This document shows, piece by piece, positions 44,240 to 55,313 of a stretch of 64,000 nucleotides of DNA. The DNA is from Cercophora sp. LCS_1 (taxonomy: Eukaryota; Ascomycota; Sordariomycetes; Sordariales; Lasiosphaeriaceae), in NCBI GenBank assembly GCA_036250225.1, contig JAPZLL010000002.1, positions 1 to 64,000 of the forward strand. The letters are read 5' to 3'. Both the position numbers and the translations under genes were made by a program. Under the pieces are notes generated by a model. That model searched no databases, was not told where the DNA came from, and saw only the letters and a list, made by a program, of their open reading frames with translations. The first letter of the stretch is position 1. Every line of letters starts with the position of its first letter.

Positions 44240-44382
44240 GTCGCGAGAGATCGGATGACGGGGTGATATCTTGTTCTTTTTTTTTTTGGATACCTAGGGA
44301 AGGCTTTGGATAAAACATAATGAATCACACTTGAAGACGGCCATCTGCTGGGAAATCACGGGTATATTGCAAAATTGACGTT

Positions 44383-45262
44383 CTATGATCTCTTGGGAAC
44401 GGTGGGCTCGATGTCTGTGATCCAGGGCAGGTCGAGGCGCTTCATCTCGACTGCTAACTGGAAGAGGTAATCCAGGCTGGTGTTTGTTAGCCACGCGGTT
44501 GACAGCGTGGAAGGCGGGGCAGTACCTCTCGCATTGTGTCTTGGCCTTGTGGACATTCTCACCCCAGACGTAGACACCGTGTCGCCGGACGAGCACCGCA
44601 TACGTGTCGGGATACTTGTCCATTGCCTCCTCTAGAAACTCGGTCAAGTCCTCCTCGTGCGCCGTGTTCTCAATGACGGGAATGACCAAGGTGTCGTGGT
44701 AGCCCAGGTTGCCGGTTTTCTCGAAGCCACGGCCGAACCCCTTGATCTGCTCAATGTTGTTGATGCGGAACTCGCGGTCATAGCCCGGCCCACGGGTCTC
44801 GAGGATCAACGTCACCAACACGGCCCAATGCGAGTGCGTGTGGATGCAGCAGCCGGCTCGCCGCTTGGTAAAAGCGGCGAGGAAGAGAGGCGTGCACTGG
44901 CTCGGCTTGTACTGGGGGGGACTGCGTAGATAGACGCGACTCCGTCGGTCAAGGCACTTGGCTTGAGCGGCAAGAGAGAGGACGTAAATGTCTGAGGGCT
45001 TCATCAACTCCTTTTGCACGCCCGAGGGTGCGATGTAGACAAGGTCACTGCGGACTGTCAGCTCGACTGCCCCTCCGCATCATGTTTATCCCGCAACCAC
45101 TGACTCTTCGCGGATCGAAGCTCCTCCGCCAGTGCCAGTGACCCATCCCAGAGTCCAGAATTTGGCGCACAGAGAAGGGATCAGGTTGGCAGGGTGGTTC
45201 GGATCCTCCGAGTTCACGAGCTGGTCGTTGTTGGAGTTGTTATCGGCGGATGGCGGGGCCAT
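44383..45262 (-). CDS. mde1: Methylthioribulose-1-phosphate dehydratase
   Basis: Methionine salvage: removes water from 5-methylthioribulose-1-phosphate to give the diketo compound used by the next enolase/phosphatase step. Exons (minus) are 45105-45262, 44526-45047 and 44383-44476; 257 residues, matching fungal Mde1. It has the class II aldolase/adducin fold: GTGGGASIRE at about 43-52 binds phosphate, VYIAPSGVQKELM follows, the zinc ligands are in HTHSHW and RRHGVYVWG, and the C-terminus is YLFQLAVEMKRLDL. Exon 2 uses the second of two nearby AG acceptors (CCGCAG), because the first gives an immediate stop. It converges on the GPI-protein gene with 143 bp between stops. Confidence 0.95.
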
Positions 45263-46564
45263 GGCGATTTCGCTATCGGTCGTCGCGGGGTCAATAAGGC
45301 AGGCTCCTGCCGGGCTGGGTTATCACCAATTGGCGAATGACAGAGCCTCACAGAGGCCAGGTAGCCTTATTCCGACGTGGAATGGGTAGCAGTTGGAACG
45401 AGGGTTGCCTTCTCCCGTGATTTTATCAAGTTCGGCAGTGTTGGCGGGCAAAATGAGGTGATATGAGGCTAAATGGCGACGACACTTCAAGCAGAAAAAA
45501 TGTTTGGGCAGCATGCTTTGCTCGGAGTGGCTCCGAAAACAAGCACCAATAATGTGTGCGTCCCCGTTGGCCGGCGATTTTCTTTGACGCAAGGGATGCT
45601 GCTCGACATCGGGCCCACTTGCAATTACAAGCGAGCTGCGAGCTCTTTAGGTTGTTGTCTCGTCTCCATCATCCCACGTGGTGGTTGGAATTCGGATCAC
45701 AGGGCCAATTGGATTTTTGGTGATCCCGTCGACCTTGCTTACCACTTGATGCCCAGTCCTACAAACACTGGCCCCAGCAGTTTCGTGAGTGAATCACATA
45801 AAAAGACGCCAGATAGCCCTTGGGCAGCGGCTCGGCTTCATCCTATGGGGTGTTTCAAGCGTTTTGGAGGCTGGGATTGGAGACGGGATGGGGCGGGTTC
45901 CTGACAAGGCAATATGCCCCACCGTAGCCGTTTGCCTGCTTGGATCGTGAGATCTGGCATCAGAGAAGCTTTCCCCAGCAATTGAGTTGCAATGGCGGGC
46001 AGCAGAGCAGCCATGCGTTCTCATCCCAGCAGAAGAGATAGATAACAGGCCAATTCATCCGCAAAGCAGTGGATACCGAACTGACCTGCCTGATTTGTCT
46101 CAGATGAGAGAGACTCCTTCAATAGCATAACGATTTAAACGGATAGTGCTTCCGATGCGCCAATGGAAGTTTCGAAGGTCTTCCACAGTTTAGCGCAAAG
46201 GACAGCTTGGCTGCTTGCCGCTTCCAGCCTCCGCCCCAAACCTGCCCCCCGGCGAACCGCAGCGTCCCCGCAATACTGGTGCCGCTCGCGCAGCCCCAAG
46301 CTCCCGAGCTCAGTCTTTTGCTGTTGAAGACACGTTGTCAGGTTTGCGTCTTGCCGAACTTCAAATTCACCACCATTTCTTCCCACACCAATTCCCGAGC
46401 CTTCCTTTTCACCCGAGCTCTGGGAGCGATATCCATTGCCCGAAACCAATTGTCCGTCTGTCTCCGGCAAACGAAGCCCTCTTCTTTCCCTTTCCGTTTA
46501 CCTTTTTCTTTGACCCATTTGCATTGCCATCGAAGCCGCTTGAGACAGCGCTCGGCCGTCCACA
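45263..46564. promoter_or_regulatory. Head-to-head upstream region, mde1 / calnexin
   Basis: 1.3 kb with both promoters. CCACGTGG at 45674-45681 is an extended CACGTG box about 410 bp upstream of mde1. The calnexin side is a CT-rich leader. I found no perfect ER-stress element (CCAAT-N9-CCACG). No gene is seen. Confidence 0.5.
45675..45680. promoter_or_regulatory. CACGTG box upstream of mde1
   Basis: Palindromic CACGTG inside CCACGTGG. In yeast this is the Cbf1 site found before sulphur-amino-acid genes; here it lies 413 bp before a methionine-salvage start. A single 6-mer has little weight on its own. Confidence 0.3.
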
Positions 46565-48461
46565 ATGAGGTTTAACGTCGCCGCCGCCGCGGCCAGCGTG
46601 GCTTTGCTTGCTAGCAGCGCCTATGCGGAGGACCAGAAGGTGGTCAAGGACGAGAGCTCCAGCAGCAGCACAGCCGCGGAGTCTTCGTCCACCGCCAAGG
46701 TCGCACCTCCTACACCCACCTTCACCGTAAGTACCAGGGCCTCAATTCCATCGCGGACGGGTTTCTAACCCTTGTTTCTGCAGCCTACCAAGCTCAAGGC
46801 GCCATTCCTCGAGCAGTTCGCCGAGGGCTGGGACAAGAGGTGGAAGCCTTCGCACGCCAAGAAGGAAGTGCAAGGCGATGAGGAGTGGGCATATGTTGGC
46901 GAGTGGGCCGTTGAGGAGCCTACCGTCTACAAGGGCATGGAGGGTGATGCCGGTCTCGTCGCGAAGAACGCGGCCGCTCACCACGCCATCTCGGCCAAAT
47001 TCCCCAAGAAGATCGACCCCAAGGGCAAGACTCTCGTGGTCCAGTATGAGGTCAAGCTCCAGAGTACGCTTTTCCCCACTTCTGCGACGAGTTTCGCAAG
47101 CTAACAGCCCCCTCTTTAGACGGCCTCGAGTGCGGTGGTGCTTACCTCAAGCTCCTCCGTGAGAACAAGGCCCTCCACCAGGAGGAGTTCGCCAACACCA
47201 CCCCGTACGTCATCATGTTCGGTCCCGACAAGTGCGGCCACACAAACAAGGTCCACTTCATTTTCAACCATAAGAGCCCCAAGACGGGCGAGTACGAGGA
47301 GAAGCAACTCAGCTCTCCTCCCTCGGCGAAGATTGTCAAGACCACTGAGCTCTACACGCTCATTGTCCACCCCAACAACACCTTCATCATCCAGCAGAAC
47401 GGCGAGAACGTCAAGGAGGGCAACCTCCTCGAGGATTTCACCCCCTCGGTCAACCCCCCTACCGAGATCGATGACCCCAAGGACAAGAAGCCTGATGACT
47501 GGGTTGATGAGGCCCGTATCCCCGACCCGGAGGCCACCAAGCCCGAGGACTGGGACGAGGACGCGCCGTTTGAGATTGTCGATGAGGAGGCCACTCAGCC
47601 TGATGACTGGCTCGTTGATGAGCCCACTCAGATTCCTGACCCCGAGGCCCAGAAGCCTGAGGACTGGGATGACGAGGAGGATGGTGACTGGATCGCCCCC
47701 ACCATTCCCAACCCCAAGTGCGCCGACATCTCTGGTTGCGGCCCGTGGACCAAGCCCATGAAGAAGAACCCTGATTACAAGGGCAAGTGGACCGCTCCCT
47801 TCATCGACAACCCGGCCTACAAGGGTGTCTGGGCTCCTCGCAAGATCAAGAACCCCAACTACTTTGAGGACAAGACCCCTGCCAACTTTGAGCCCATGGG
47901 AGCTGTAAGTGGTCTCCAGATCCTGTGAAAACACGAGTTGCTAACGCGTTGTAGATTGGCTTCGAGATTTGGACCATGCAGAACAACATCCTCTTCGACA
48001 ACATCTACATTGGCCACTCGGTTGAGGACGCTGCCAAGCTCGCCAAGGAGACCTTCTTCAAGAAGCACCCCGTTGAGGAGTATCTCGAGAACGCCGACAA
48101 GCCCAAGGAGGAGGAGAAGAAGAAGCCCGAGTCTCCTTCGGACCTCAAGTTCTCGGATGACCCCATCAAGTACATCACTGAGAAGCTTGACCTCTTCCTC
48201 ACCATCGCCAAGAGCAACCCCGTCGAGGCCGTCAAGTTCGTCCCTGAAGTTGCCGGCGGTCTCGCTGCCATTGTTGCCACCTTCCTCTTTGTCCTCCTGA
48301 GCGTCCTCGGTGGCGGTAGCGCCCCTGTGCCCGCTGGCAAGAAGGCTGAGGCCAAGGACAAGGCTGCCGAGGCTAAGGACAAGGTCTCCAAGGCTGCCAC
48401 CACAGGTGCCGAGACCGTCAAGTCGGAGGCTACCAAGCGCAAGGGAGGAAACAAGGACTAA
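46565..48461 (+). CDS. Calnexin (ER lectin chaperone)
   Basis: Membrane-bound lectin that holds monoglucosylated glycoproteins during folding. Four exons: 46565-46726, 46784-47063, 47120-47904, 47955-48461; 577 residues. Signal peptide (MRFNVAAAAASVALLASSAYA), a Ser-rich spacer, then the globular lectin domain at about 60-265 and 395-465 (LECGGAYLKLL, YVIMFGPDKCG, HFIFNHK). The P-domain arm at about 270-395 carries type-1 repeats (IPDPEATKPEDWDED, IPDPEAQKPEDWDDE) and type-2 repeats (GPWTKPMKKNPDYKGKW, NPAYKGVWAPRKIKNPNY). A membrane helix lies at about 518-538 (GLAAIVATFLFVLLSVL), with a Lys/Ala-rich cytosolic tail ending KRKGGNKD. All splice phases agree. Confidence 0.97.
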
Positions 48462-49159
48462 GGAACAGGAGATGTGTTGTGACGATATGAAGGATGGGTA
48501 ATGAGACCAGATAACGTTGAAAGCGTGCAAAATGGTATTCGGTAGGAATGCGGCAGATCTGCGTTCAGGTGCACCGCCAAAGGAAGGCAGGTTCATGGTC
48601 ATTTCAGTTATTCCTCATCGTTCTCGAGAGGCGGAGTCTTTGGGCGCATTGTATTATTGTAGGGAACAAAAATACAGGCATTGCAAACTGATAAGCACGA
48701 GGGGCCCGTCGTCGGTCATGCGGATGCGCTGTGGATGTGATACCCTGGAGCTCCCCAAAACCGTTAGACTGCCAATTGACAAGTGCGATTGCGGGCGGCG
48801 ATTGGCTGTCGGCAGGACGCGGCTTTGGGCAGCGGGTTGGAGCTCTCCCCACAAACCCACTTCCCCTCACATCAGTGGACCGGGACTTGCCACAGCTCCT
48901 TGACCAGCGATCCTGGCCGTTGTCCGACACACACCGACGAGTCCCGAGCCGTGCCTTAAAGCCAGGACACGGCCCAGCGACATCGCTGTGTGCAGTCTGT
49001 CCCGGATAAAGGCCACTCCTGTCGACGTCCTATGGTGCCATCGCAGCTCGCAGAACTCGGCGGTTAATAGTAGCAGCCGGCATCGCCATCCTCCCCTGTC
49101 CCGTCCCCAACCAGTCTGCCCCGACGCCAATAATTCCTTTTTCCGCCTTTTCCAACACC
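48462..49159. other. Intergenic region before methylmalonate-semialdehyde dehydrogenase
   Basis: 698 bp between tandem genes. Only chance ORFs are seen; the last 150 bp are C/T-rich leader. Confidence 0.55.
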
Positions 49160-49834
49160 ATGCGTCGCTTTGCAACCAGAGCTGTCTCGTTTTCCGCCAC
49201 CAGCTCTTCATCGAGATATCTTGCGTCCGGTGCAACAAGAAGAATGGCTCCCTCGATCAAAACTACCGGTGCAGCCTCGGCCACGGCCGTTCGGAGGATA
49301 CACGCCACGGCGAAGCACCTCCGTCCCGACGCCGCCGTTGGCACGGCTACTGAGTACCCGACCACCCACGACAAGATCTCCGAGGTCAACGATACACAGT
49401 GGTTTATCGACAATCAGTTTAAGCCGTCGAGCACGACGCAGTTTATTGACCTGCATGACCCAGCCACGAACAACCTGGTTACACGGGTCCCGCAGAATAC
49501 CGATGAGGAGCTGAAGGCGGCGGTCAGGAGCGCCGAGAAGGCGTTTGAGACGTGGAAGACGACTAGCGTGTTGCACAGGCAGAATATCATGTTCAAGTTT
49601 GTGGCGCTGATTAGGGAGAACTGGGATCGGCTAGCGGCGTCCATCACGCTCGAGCAGGGCAAGACGTTTGCTGACGCAAAGGGTGATGTGCTCAGGGGGT
49701 TGCAAGTGGCCGAGGCGGCGTGTGCGGCCCCGGAACTGCTCAAGGGTGAGGTGTTGGAGGTGGCCAAGGATATGGAGACCAGGACGTATCGCGAGCCATT
49801 GGGTGTTGTGGCTGCGATTTGCCCTTTCAGTAAG

Positions 49835-49876
<42 letters not shown>

Positions 49877-50970
49877 GGAGAGATGGGAGGGGATGATGTG
49901 GCTGACAACTGGCAGACTTCCCGGCTATGATTCCGCTGTGGTGTATCCCCATTGCGACGGTCACAGGTAACACGTTGATTTTGAAGCCGTCGGAACGGGA
50001 CCCCGGCGCGGCCATGATCTTGGCGGAGCTAGTCCAGAAGGCCGGGTTCCCCGAGGGTGTTGTTAACATTGTTCACGGCGCGCACCGTACCGTCAACTTT
50101 ATCCTGGACGAGCCGGCCATCAAGGCCATCTCGTTTGTCGGCGGAAACAAGGCCGGCGAGTACATTTTCTCTCGGGGCTCCGCCAACGGCAAGCGGGTTC
50201 AGGCCAACCTCGGCGCAAAGAACCACGCTGCTGTACTCCCCGACTGCAACAAGAACCAATTCCTCAACGCTGTTGTCGGTGCCGCTTTTGGTGCCGCCGG
50301 CCAGCGTTGCATGGCGCTCTCGACCCTCGTCATGGTCGGCGAGACAAAGGAGTGGCTCCCCGAGCTTGCTGAGCGTGCCAAGGCCCTCCAGGTCAACGGC
50401 GGCTTCGAGCCCGGCGCAGACCTCGGCCCCGTCATCTCGCCACAGAGCAAGGCCCGCATCGAGGGCCTGATTGCCTCGGCCGAGAAGGAGGGTGCCACCA
50501 TCCTCCTCGACGGCCGCGGCTTTAAGCCGGAGAAGTACCCCAACGGAAACTGGATTGCGCCAACCATCATCTCCAACGTCACGCCGCAGATGCAGTGCTA
50601 CAAGGAGGAGATTTTCGGTCCGGTCCTGGTGTGTCTGAATGTCGACACACTGGATGAGGCGATTGACCTCATCAACGCCAACGAGTATGGTAACGGCGTG
50701 GCCATCTTTACACGGAGCGGGCCAACGGCCGAGGACTTTAGACGCCGTATCGAGGCCGGCCAGGTGGGTATCAACGTGCCGATCCCCGTGCCTCTTCCCA
50801 TGTTCAGCTTCACTGGAAACAAGAAGAGTATTGCGGGCGGTGGCGCGAGCACGTTTTACGGAAAGCCCGGTGTCAACTTTTATACGCAGTTGAAGACGGT
50901 TACGAGCATGTGGTCGGGGGCTGATGCGATTAGCAAGAAGGCTGATGTTGCTATGCCTACGCATAGTTAA
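49160..50970 (+). CDS. Methylmalonate-semialdehyde dehydrogenase, mitochondrial (ALDH6)
   Basis: CoA-acylating aldehyde dehydrogenase that converts methylmalonate- and malonate-semialdehyde to propionyl- and acetyl-CoA in valine and pyrimidine breakdown. Two exons, 49160-49829 and 49916-50970; 574 residues. The first 55 residues are an Arg/Ser/Ala-rich mitochondrial presequence with almost no acids (MRRFATRAVSFSATSSSSRY). The ALDH body includes NFPAMIPLWCIPIATVTGN, KPSERDPGA, the NAD-site SFVGGN, and catalytic Cys in AAGQRCMALS. ALDH6 members lack the usual general-base Glu; here the corresponding segment reads QANLGAKNHAAV, as expected. IFGPVLVCLN and the C-terminal PMFSFTGNKKS also fit. The 86-nt intron contains an 11-T/28-A inverted homopolymer pair. 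Confidence 0.97.
49835..49873. repeat. T11-A28 inverted homopolymer pair in an intron
   Basis: Eleven T directly followed by twenty-eight A, inside the only intron of the methylmalonate-semialdehyde dehydrogenase gene, just after the donor. It can fold as an A/T hairpin. Confidence 0.9.
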
Positions 50971-53378
50971 GGGCACACAGTTGAGCCACAGTTGAGGCGC
51001 TCGCACAGTCAGGGCATCCGCATAGTCAGATGCTGCACAGCTAAGTGCGTTGAAAAGACATGGGTTGAATATCATTTGAGCAGGCGGTTGATATTAAATT
51101 GAATGGGTATTGGGTTAAGGCGTCCATGGTGTGTTGTTATGCCACGGCTTGCAATTGTGATGGAGTATGTTTCCGTCTGTGATTGTTGCTTCCCCAAGGT
51201 GTCTCGTCGGATTGGCCTCTGGTGATTGATGCCCTTGCGCGGCGTGTAAATTGCAGCGAGAGAGCCCAACAAGGCAAGGGCCGTCCAGGAGCCCAGCAAA
51301 CACGTTCTGGTAGACTGGTCGTGTAGGCACCCTGCAAATGTGCACAGCCTCGTCCCCAGTTCCATCGAGAAACTACACTAAATGGCAATTGCCGCGTCGA
51401 TTCAACCATCCGAGCTCCCTTTAGATCTGGAACTAGGTAGGTACTGAACCTGGGAGAAGGCGGCCTTGCGACTCTTGTTGAGGTTGATCCGCTTTAGGGG
51501 AGTGATGCCAAGAGGCAAGGCTACAGCCTCGTCAGGTGTGTCCCCTCCTTGATTCTAGAAAATGCAGCGAAAAAGCGAACGCTGAAACCGACCAGGCACT
51601 CTTTTGGTCATCCATTGGCCGACTGACGCCGCGGATACGGCTGGAAGAATAAATTACCATTCAAACCTAACCTGCCTCTCAGTCCGAGCGGTGTGAGCAA
51701 GCATAACCTTACCCGAGAAATGCTCAGCTCCCTCGCTGAACAGACCTGGCTATGCGAGGCTATTGGGCGGCGCTCGTGTCAGCTTGCTGAAAGGCATCCT
51801 ACTGGCAGGTGATGATGATGGGATGTGGAGTTTTATGCCCCCTTCCGTGTTATGGATTGCGGTGGGAAGGTGGCGGCGGCCCACCGTCAGGATGCCCACT
51901 AACAATTCAGGGGTTGCTATCTGCTACCTACTTCAAGGGAAGCAGACATAAAATCCCGCGGCGAAACCGCAAGTCTGTGTGAGATGACGTATGCAGCTAG
52001 CCTTTGTCATTCCTGTCACCATTGTTTGATGCTCCAAGGCATGAGGTCTTGGGCTTTATAGACTCGTTGAAACGAGCCCGATGCGATTTTGCAGGCAATG
52101 CTGGATGGACAAGTTGTCGCCTCTTGCGCAATAGAAATTGCTGTGTAAAATTCGCCCCACACCCATGTCCCTGTCGCAAATATATATCTGGATCAGGTCC
52201 ATCATCCTGATGGCATGGAACTCGCAGCGGGACGGATATTCAACTACATTCTCACCGCGCCCCCCAAAAAAAACACCAAAAATATAGCCGCCGAGCCATC
52301 GGCTCCCCGGCGGGAGCGACGGTCGTGCGGTTACATAATCCCAACTGAATGGTGTTCAAGTTCGTTGGTTCTAAGAATTCAACGAGGAATGGAATCTAGT
52401 GTCTACATACCGCCACAGCAGCCTAGACACTCTGCGAAGGCCTGGCGTCCGAATGTGGGTGTTGAGAGGAGATAGAAGCCAAAAAAAAAAAAAAAATAAG
52501 GGTAGAAATAAAAAAATATGCCCATCTCATTACCGCTACACACCTTGATGACCCTTGAGACCATCACCCTTGGATCCTCGCAAGAAACTCGGAAGACACA
52601 CCCAACCCATCACCGCAACACATACCAACTCGATCGCCGATTCTATTATCAGATGACCCTATCCACCCGGTGCAAAGCAAGCCTGGCGTAAACCCCCTGG
52701 TAAACCACCACCTCCCCTCCCCGAAAACTCGGTCGTAACTCGACCGAACACCCCGGTTGGACACCAAAGCAGTGACATCTCGCTCAAGAAACAAGCGCCC
52801 CACACCGTACCACACCCACCAGGCTCTTGCCCATAAACATCCCCACCGTATCACTTCCCTTTCAAGAACCAAACAGTAGGACAAAACACATCGTGTTGCT
52901 CTCTCCACTCGGTCAGCCTCCGCGGACTCCACAAGATACAAGCAAACCCCACGGAAGGTAGATCCCGGGCGTTTATATACCCGCGGATGTCGTGTCGTAT
53001 GCATCATTCACAATCGTCCATTATTCCCTGTTGCATCAGGCAATGCACGGTCATTCATCGCAGTTATTCATGTGTGTCACGGGCAACGCTATCCAACAAG
53101 AAGGGTTGATTTCCAAGTTATGGGTGTATGTATCTATTACTACTCCAGTCCCAACATGATGATCTGTGAGCGCTGTGTGCTGTCAGGGCGAAAACGATTT
53201 CCGTCGTGGCCTGGGGTATCCTATGCATCCGTAATATATCGCGACAAAAAAAAACACCGCCGTCTCCCAATCAACACCCAAAATGCTACTGTACTATGCG
53301 CTAACGTGAATCGCCGGAACCCACGGGATGCCGAGACGCGCCGTGTGCTGCCTAACCGATGAGTAGGAAGACTCGCGA
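50971..53378. other. Gene-poor region with dispersed repeat copy B
   Basis: 2.4 kb between two converging genes. Aside from the repeat at 52258-52414 and A-rich runs near 52482-52513, no gene is supported. A 147-codon minus ORF at 52564-53007 has no domain. Confidence 0.55.
52258..52414 (+). repeat. Dispersed repeat, copy B (pairs with 136-290)
   Basis: Same orientation as copy A. The hairpin GCTCC-CCGGCG-GGAGC is G/C-richer here than in copy A (loop CCAGTA), and the core shares GGTCGTGCGG-TACATAA. No ORF of note. Not recognised as a named family. Confidence 0.65.
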
Positions 53379-55313
53379 TTACTGAGCCCGGCGGTCGACA
53401 ATTTCACCTGCCTTGAGAAGCGCGCTCATGCCATCCAAATTTGCATCCCCTTTCCCTTGCTGGGGTGGGGCCGTTGCAGGAGGCCGTGGACCGTATCCGT
53501 GACTGGCATGGTGGTTCATTGCCGGCCCTTGTGGTATGCCGCCGCTGTGGTACCCTAGTAATCATTGTCAGACAAGTGCCGCAAACACTGGATTCAGGGC
53601 AAACAAACCGTTTGTCGCCGGCAGCCCGCCCCCGTTGGGCGTCTGGTGCCCAAACGACGGCTTGTGGTCCGGCAGAGGCGCCCCTTGGAAATACGACTGT
53701 ATCTGGCCTGACTCAAAATGGTTCGGTTTTGATGCAAGGAGTGCGTGGATGGGCAGCGAGCCCTCGATCGGCGTCCGGGGAAACCCATACGACGAGCCGG
53801 ATGATAAGCTTCCTGTCGACACGGAGTCTTCCTTTTTTAGCACCGGGGTCCTCCCATCGCCACCAACCAGGCCGGGCATTGGTCCAGGGCTGTTGGACAT
53901 GTGCTCCCGGTGGAAAGGATGCCCGTTCGGCTCATTTTGGTGATGTCCCAGAGGTGCAAACCTCTGATTCTCAAAGACGTCTGACAAGGATGGAAGGTGC
54001 CGTTGCGCATTTGGAAGCTCTATCCTTTGCTCCTCGACCCAATTCGAGTTTCGTCGAGGTGGTAACGGCATATCTCTCGGACTCGTGCTGAACGTGGGCG
54101 AGCGTTCGGGCGAGTGACGATCCAGGCTGGCCGTTACGGGCGAGTGTATCGACGCTCCTGGCGATGCGTGGGATGCCGGGGTCGCGCTTGGCGAGTACGG
54201 CGATTCCTTCACCGACACGGCTGAGTCTAGTCTTTGCTGCCGGCTGGCTAGAGGTTCACTGGGTGGATGGTCCTCCTGGTCACTTGCACTCCTGCTCCGC
54301 CGGCTGGGAGTTCCATTCCGGCCCACGCCAGCATCCAGTTTCACGCGCTTCGAGCCCTCCTTGTCTGCAGTGCCCGTAAGTAATGTGTCCATTACAAATA
54401 GGGGGATCAAGGGCGGCCATGTTGGCATGCTCGGGAGACAAAGGGTAGTGACCACTACGCACCAGTTGATTGGACGGCGTGCTTGGCCTTGAACTCCTGC
54501 AGGTACACTGTATACTTTTTGTACTCGGGTGTCTTCTTGTACTCGGCCAAGTCACTGTGGTACTTGTCCTTGATGGCCTGCGCCTGGGACTCGTATGGCT
54601 CTTTTTCGGCTTGCGAGAGGCTCTGCCAGTTCTCACCCACGAGCTTGGCAATCTCGGTGAATGTCAGATTCCGACCCTTGAGCTCATCGCGCATTTCTTG
54701 ATCATCATTAGTTTCCACCGTCTTGTCCGTGTGCTCAGGTCACATGGCATGTCGCACTTACTATTTGAGAAAAGAACGTAGGCCGACGGAGGGCGTTCAG
54801 GGGCGTTTTCGTCCGGCTAAACACGACACGTCAACCTCGACCCAACCCAACCACCTGGGCCTAACCAACCTTGGGGTGCCGACGGTATTTGCGCTTTGTG
54901 ACTACGATCGTGTTCGTTTCGCGGCCATCTTGTCTTTGAGCCTCGGGTCGTTGGTTCTCTGCCAACCGTGCCTCCTCGGCCTGCTGTATCACCGTAGCGA
55001 GCGACGTTCCTGGCGCAACTCCTCGGGAATTGGCGATGCGCCTTTGAAGTTTCTAGTATTCATCAGCATGCTATACGTCACGACCGCTGCCGTGAGCGTT
55101 CAACCTACGCGGCGGTGTCCCAACTTCACACCCAAGGCATCGCTAGTGGAGTGTCAGCATCACGGCACCCGTAACTTATCCAAGGACTTCTTACAGGTCC
55201 GACTCGGTAATATCAAGTATCGTTTCCCATGAGTCAAACCCCTGCTCGACAAAGGCACTAAGATACTGAGCAATCCCTAGCTCCCCAAAGATAACCTCCA
55301 GTTGTTGCGTCAT
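53379..55313 (-). CDS. SAM-domain plus HMG-box regulatory protein
   Basis: Probable chromatin-bound or transcription regulator; fungal HMG-box proteins of this class often act in sexual development (family knowledge, not shown here). Seven exons (minus): 55195-55313, 55109-55142, 54870-55052, 54762-54816, 54463-54696, 53609-54364, 53379-53554; 518 residues, every junction in phase. SAM domain at about 4-65 (LEVIFGELGIAQYLSAFVEQ, ILDITESDLDALGVKLGHRR), basic stretch TKRKYRRHPK near 103-112, HMG box at about 119-190 (PPSAYVLFSNKMRDELKGRN, FTEIAKLVGENWQSLSQAEK). A Ser/Pro-rich disordered half follows, ending GMSALLKAGEIVDRRAQ. Start at 55313 (MTQQLEVIF) puts the SAM fold at the N-terminus; an in-frame ATG at 55370 would add 19 residues. 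The tiny exon 2 (34 nt) lies inside the SAM domain. Confidence 0.88.

Noticed and set aside
47116..47934. 272-codon minus-strand ORF
   Set aside because: Antisense to calnexin exon 3. The Leu/Gly/Val repeats simply mirror the P-domain repeats.
50029..51075. 348-codon minus-strand ORF
   Set aside because: Exactly antisense to methylmalonate-semialdehyde dehydrogenase exon 2. It is a reverse-frame shadow of biased codon use, with no motif.
52564..53007. 147-codon minus-strand ORF
   Set aside because: Trp/Arg-rich product without domain, next to A-rich repeat relics; no splice or promoter support.
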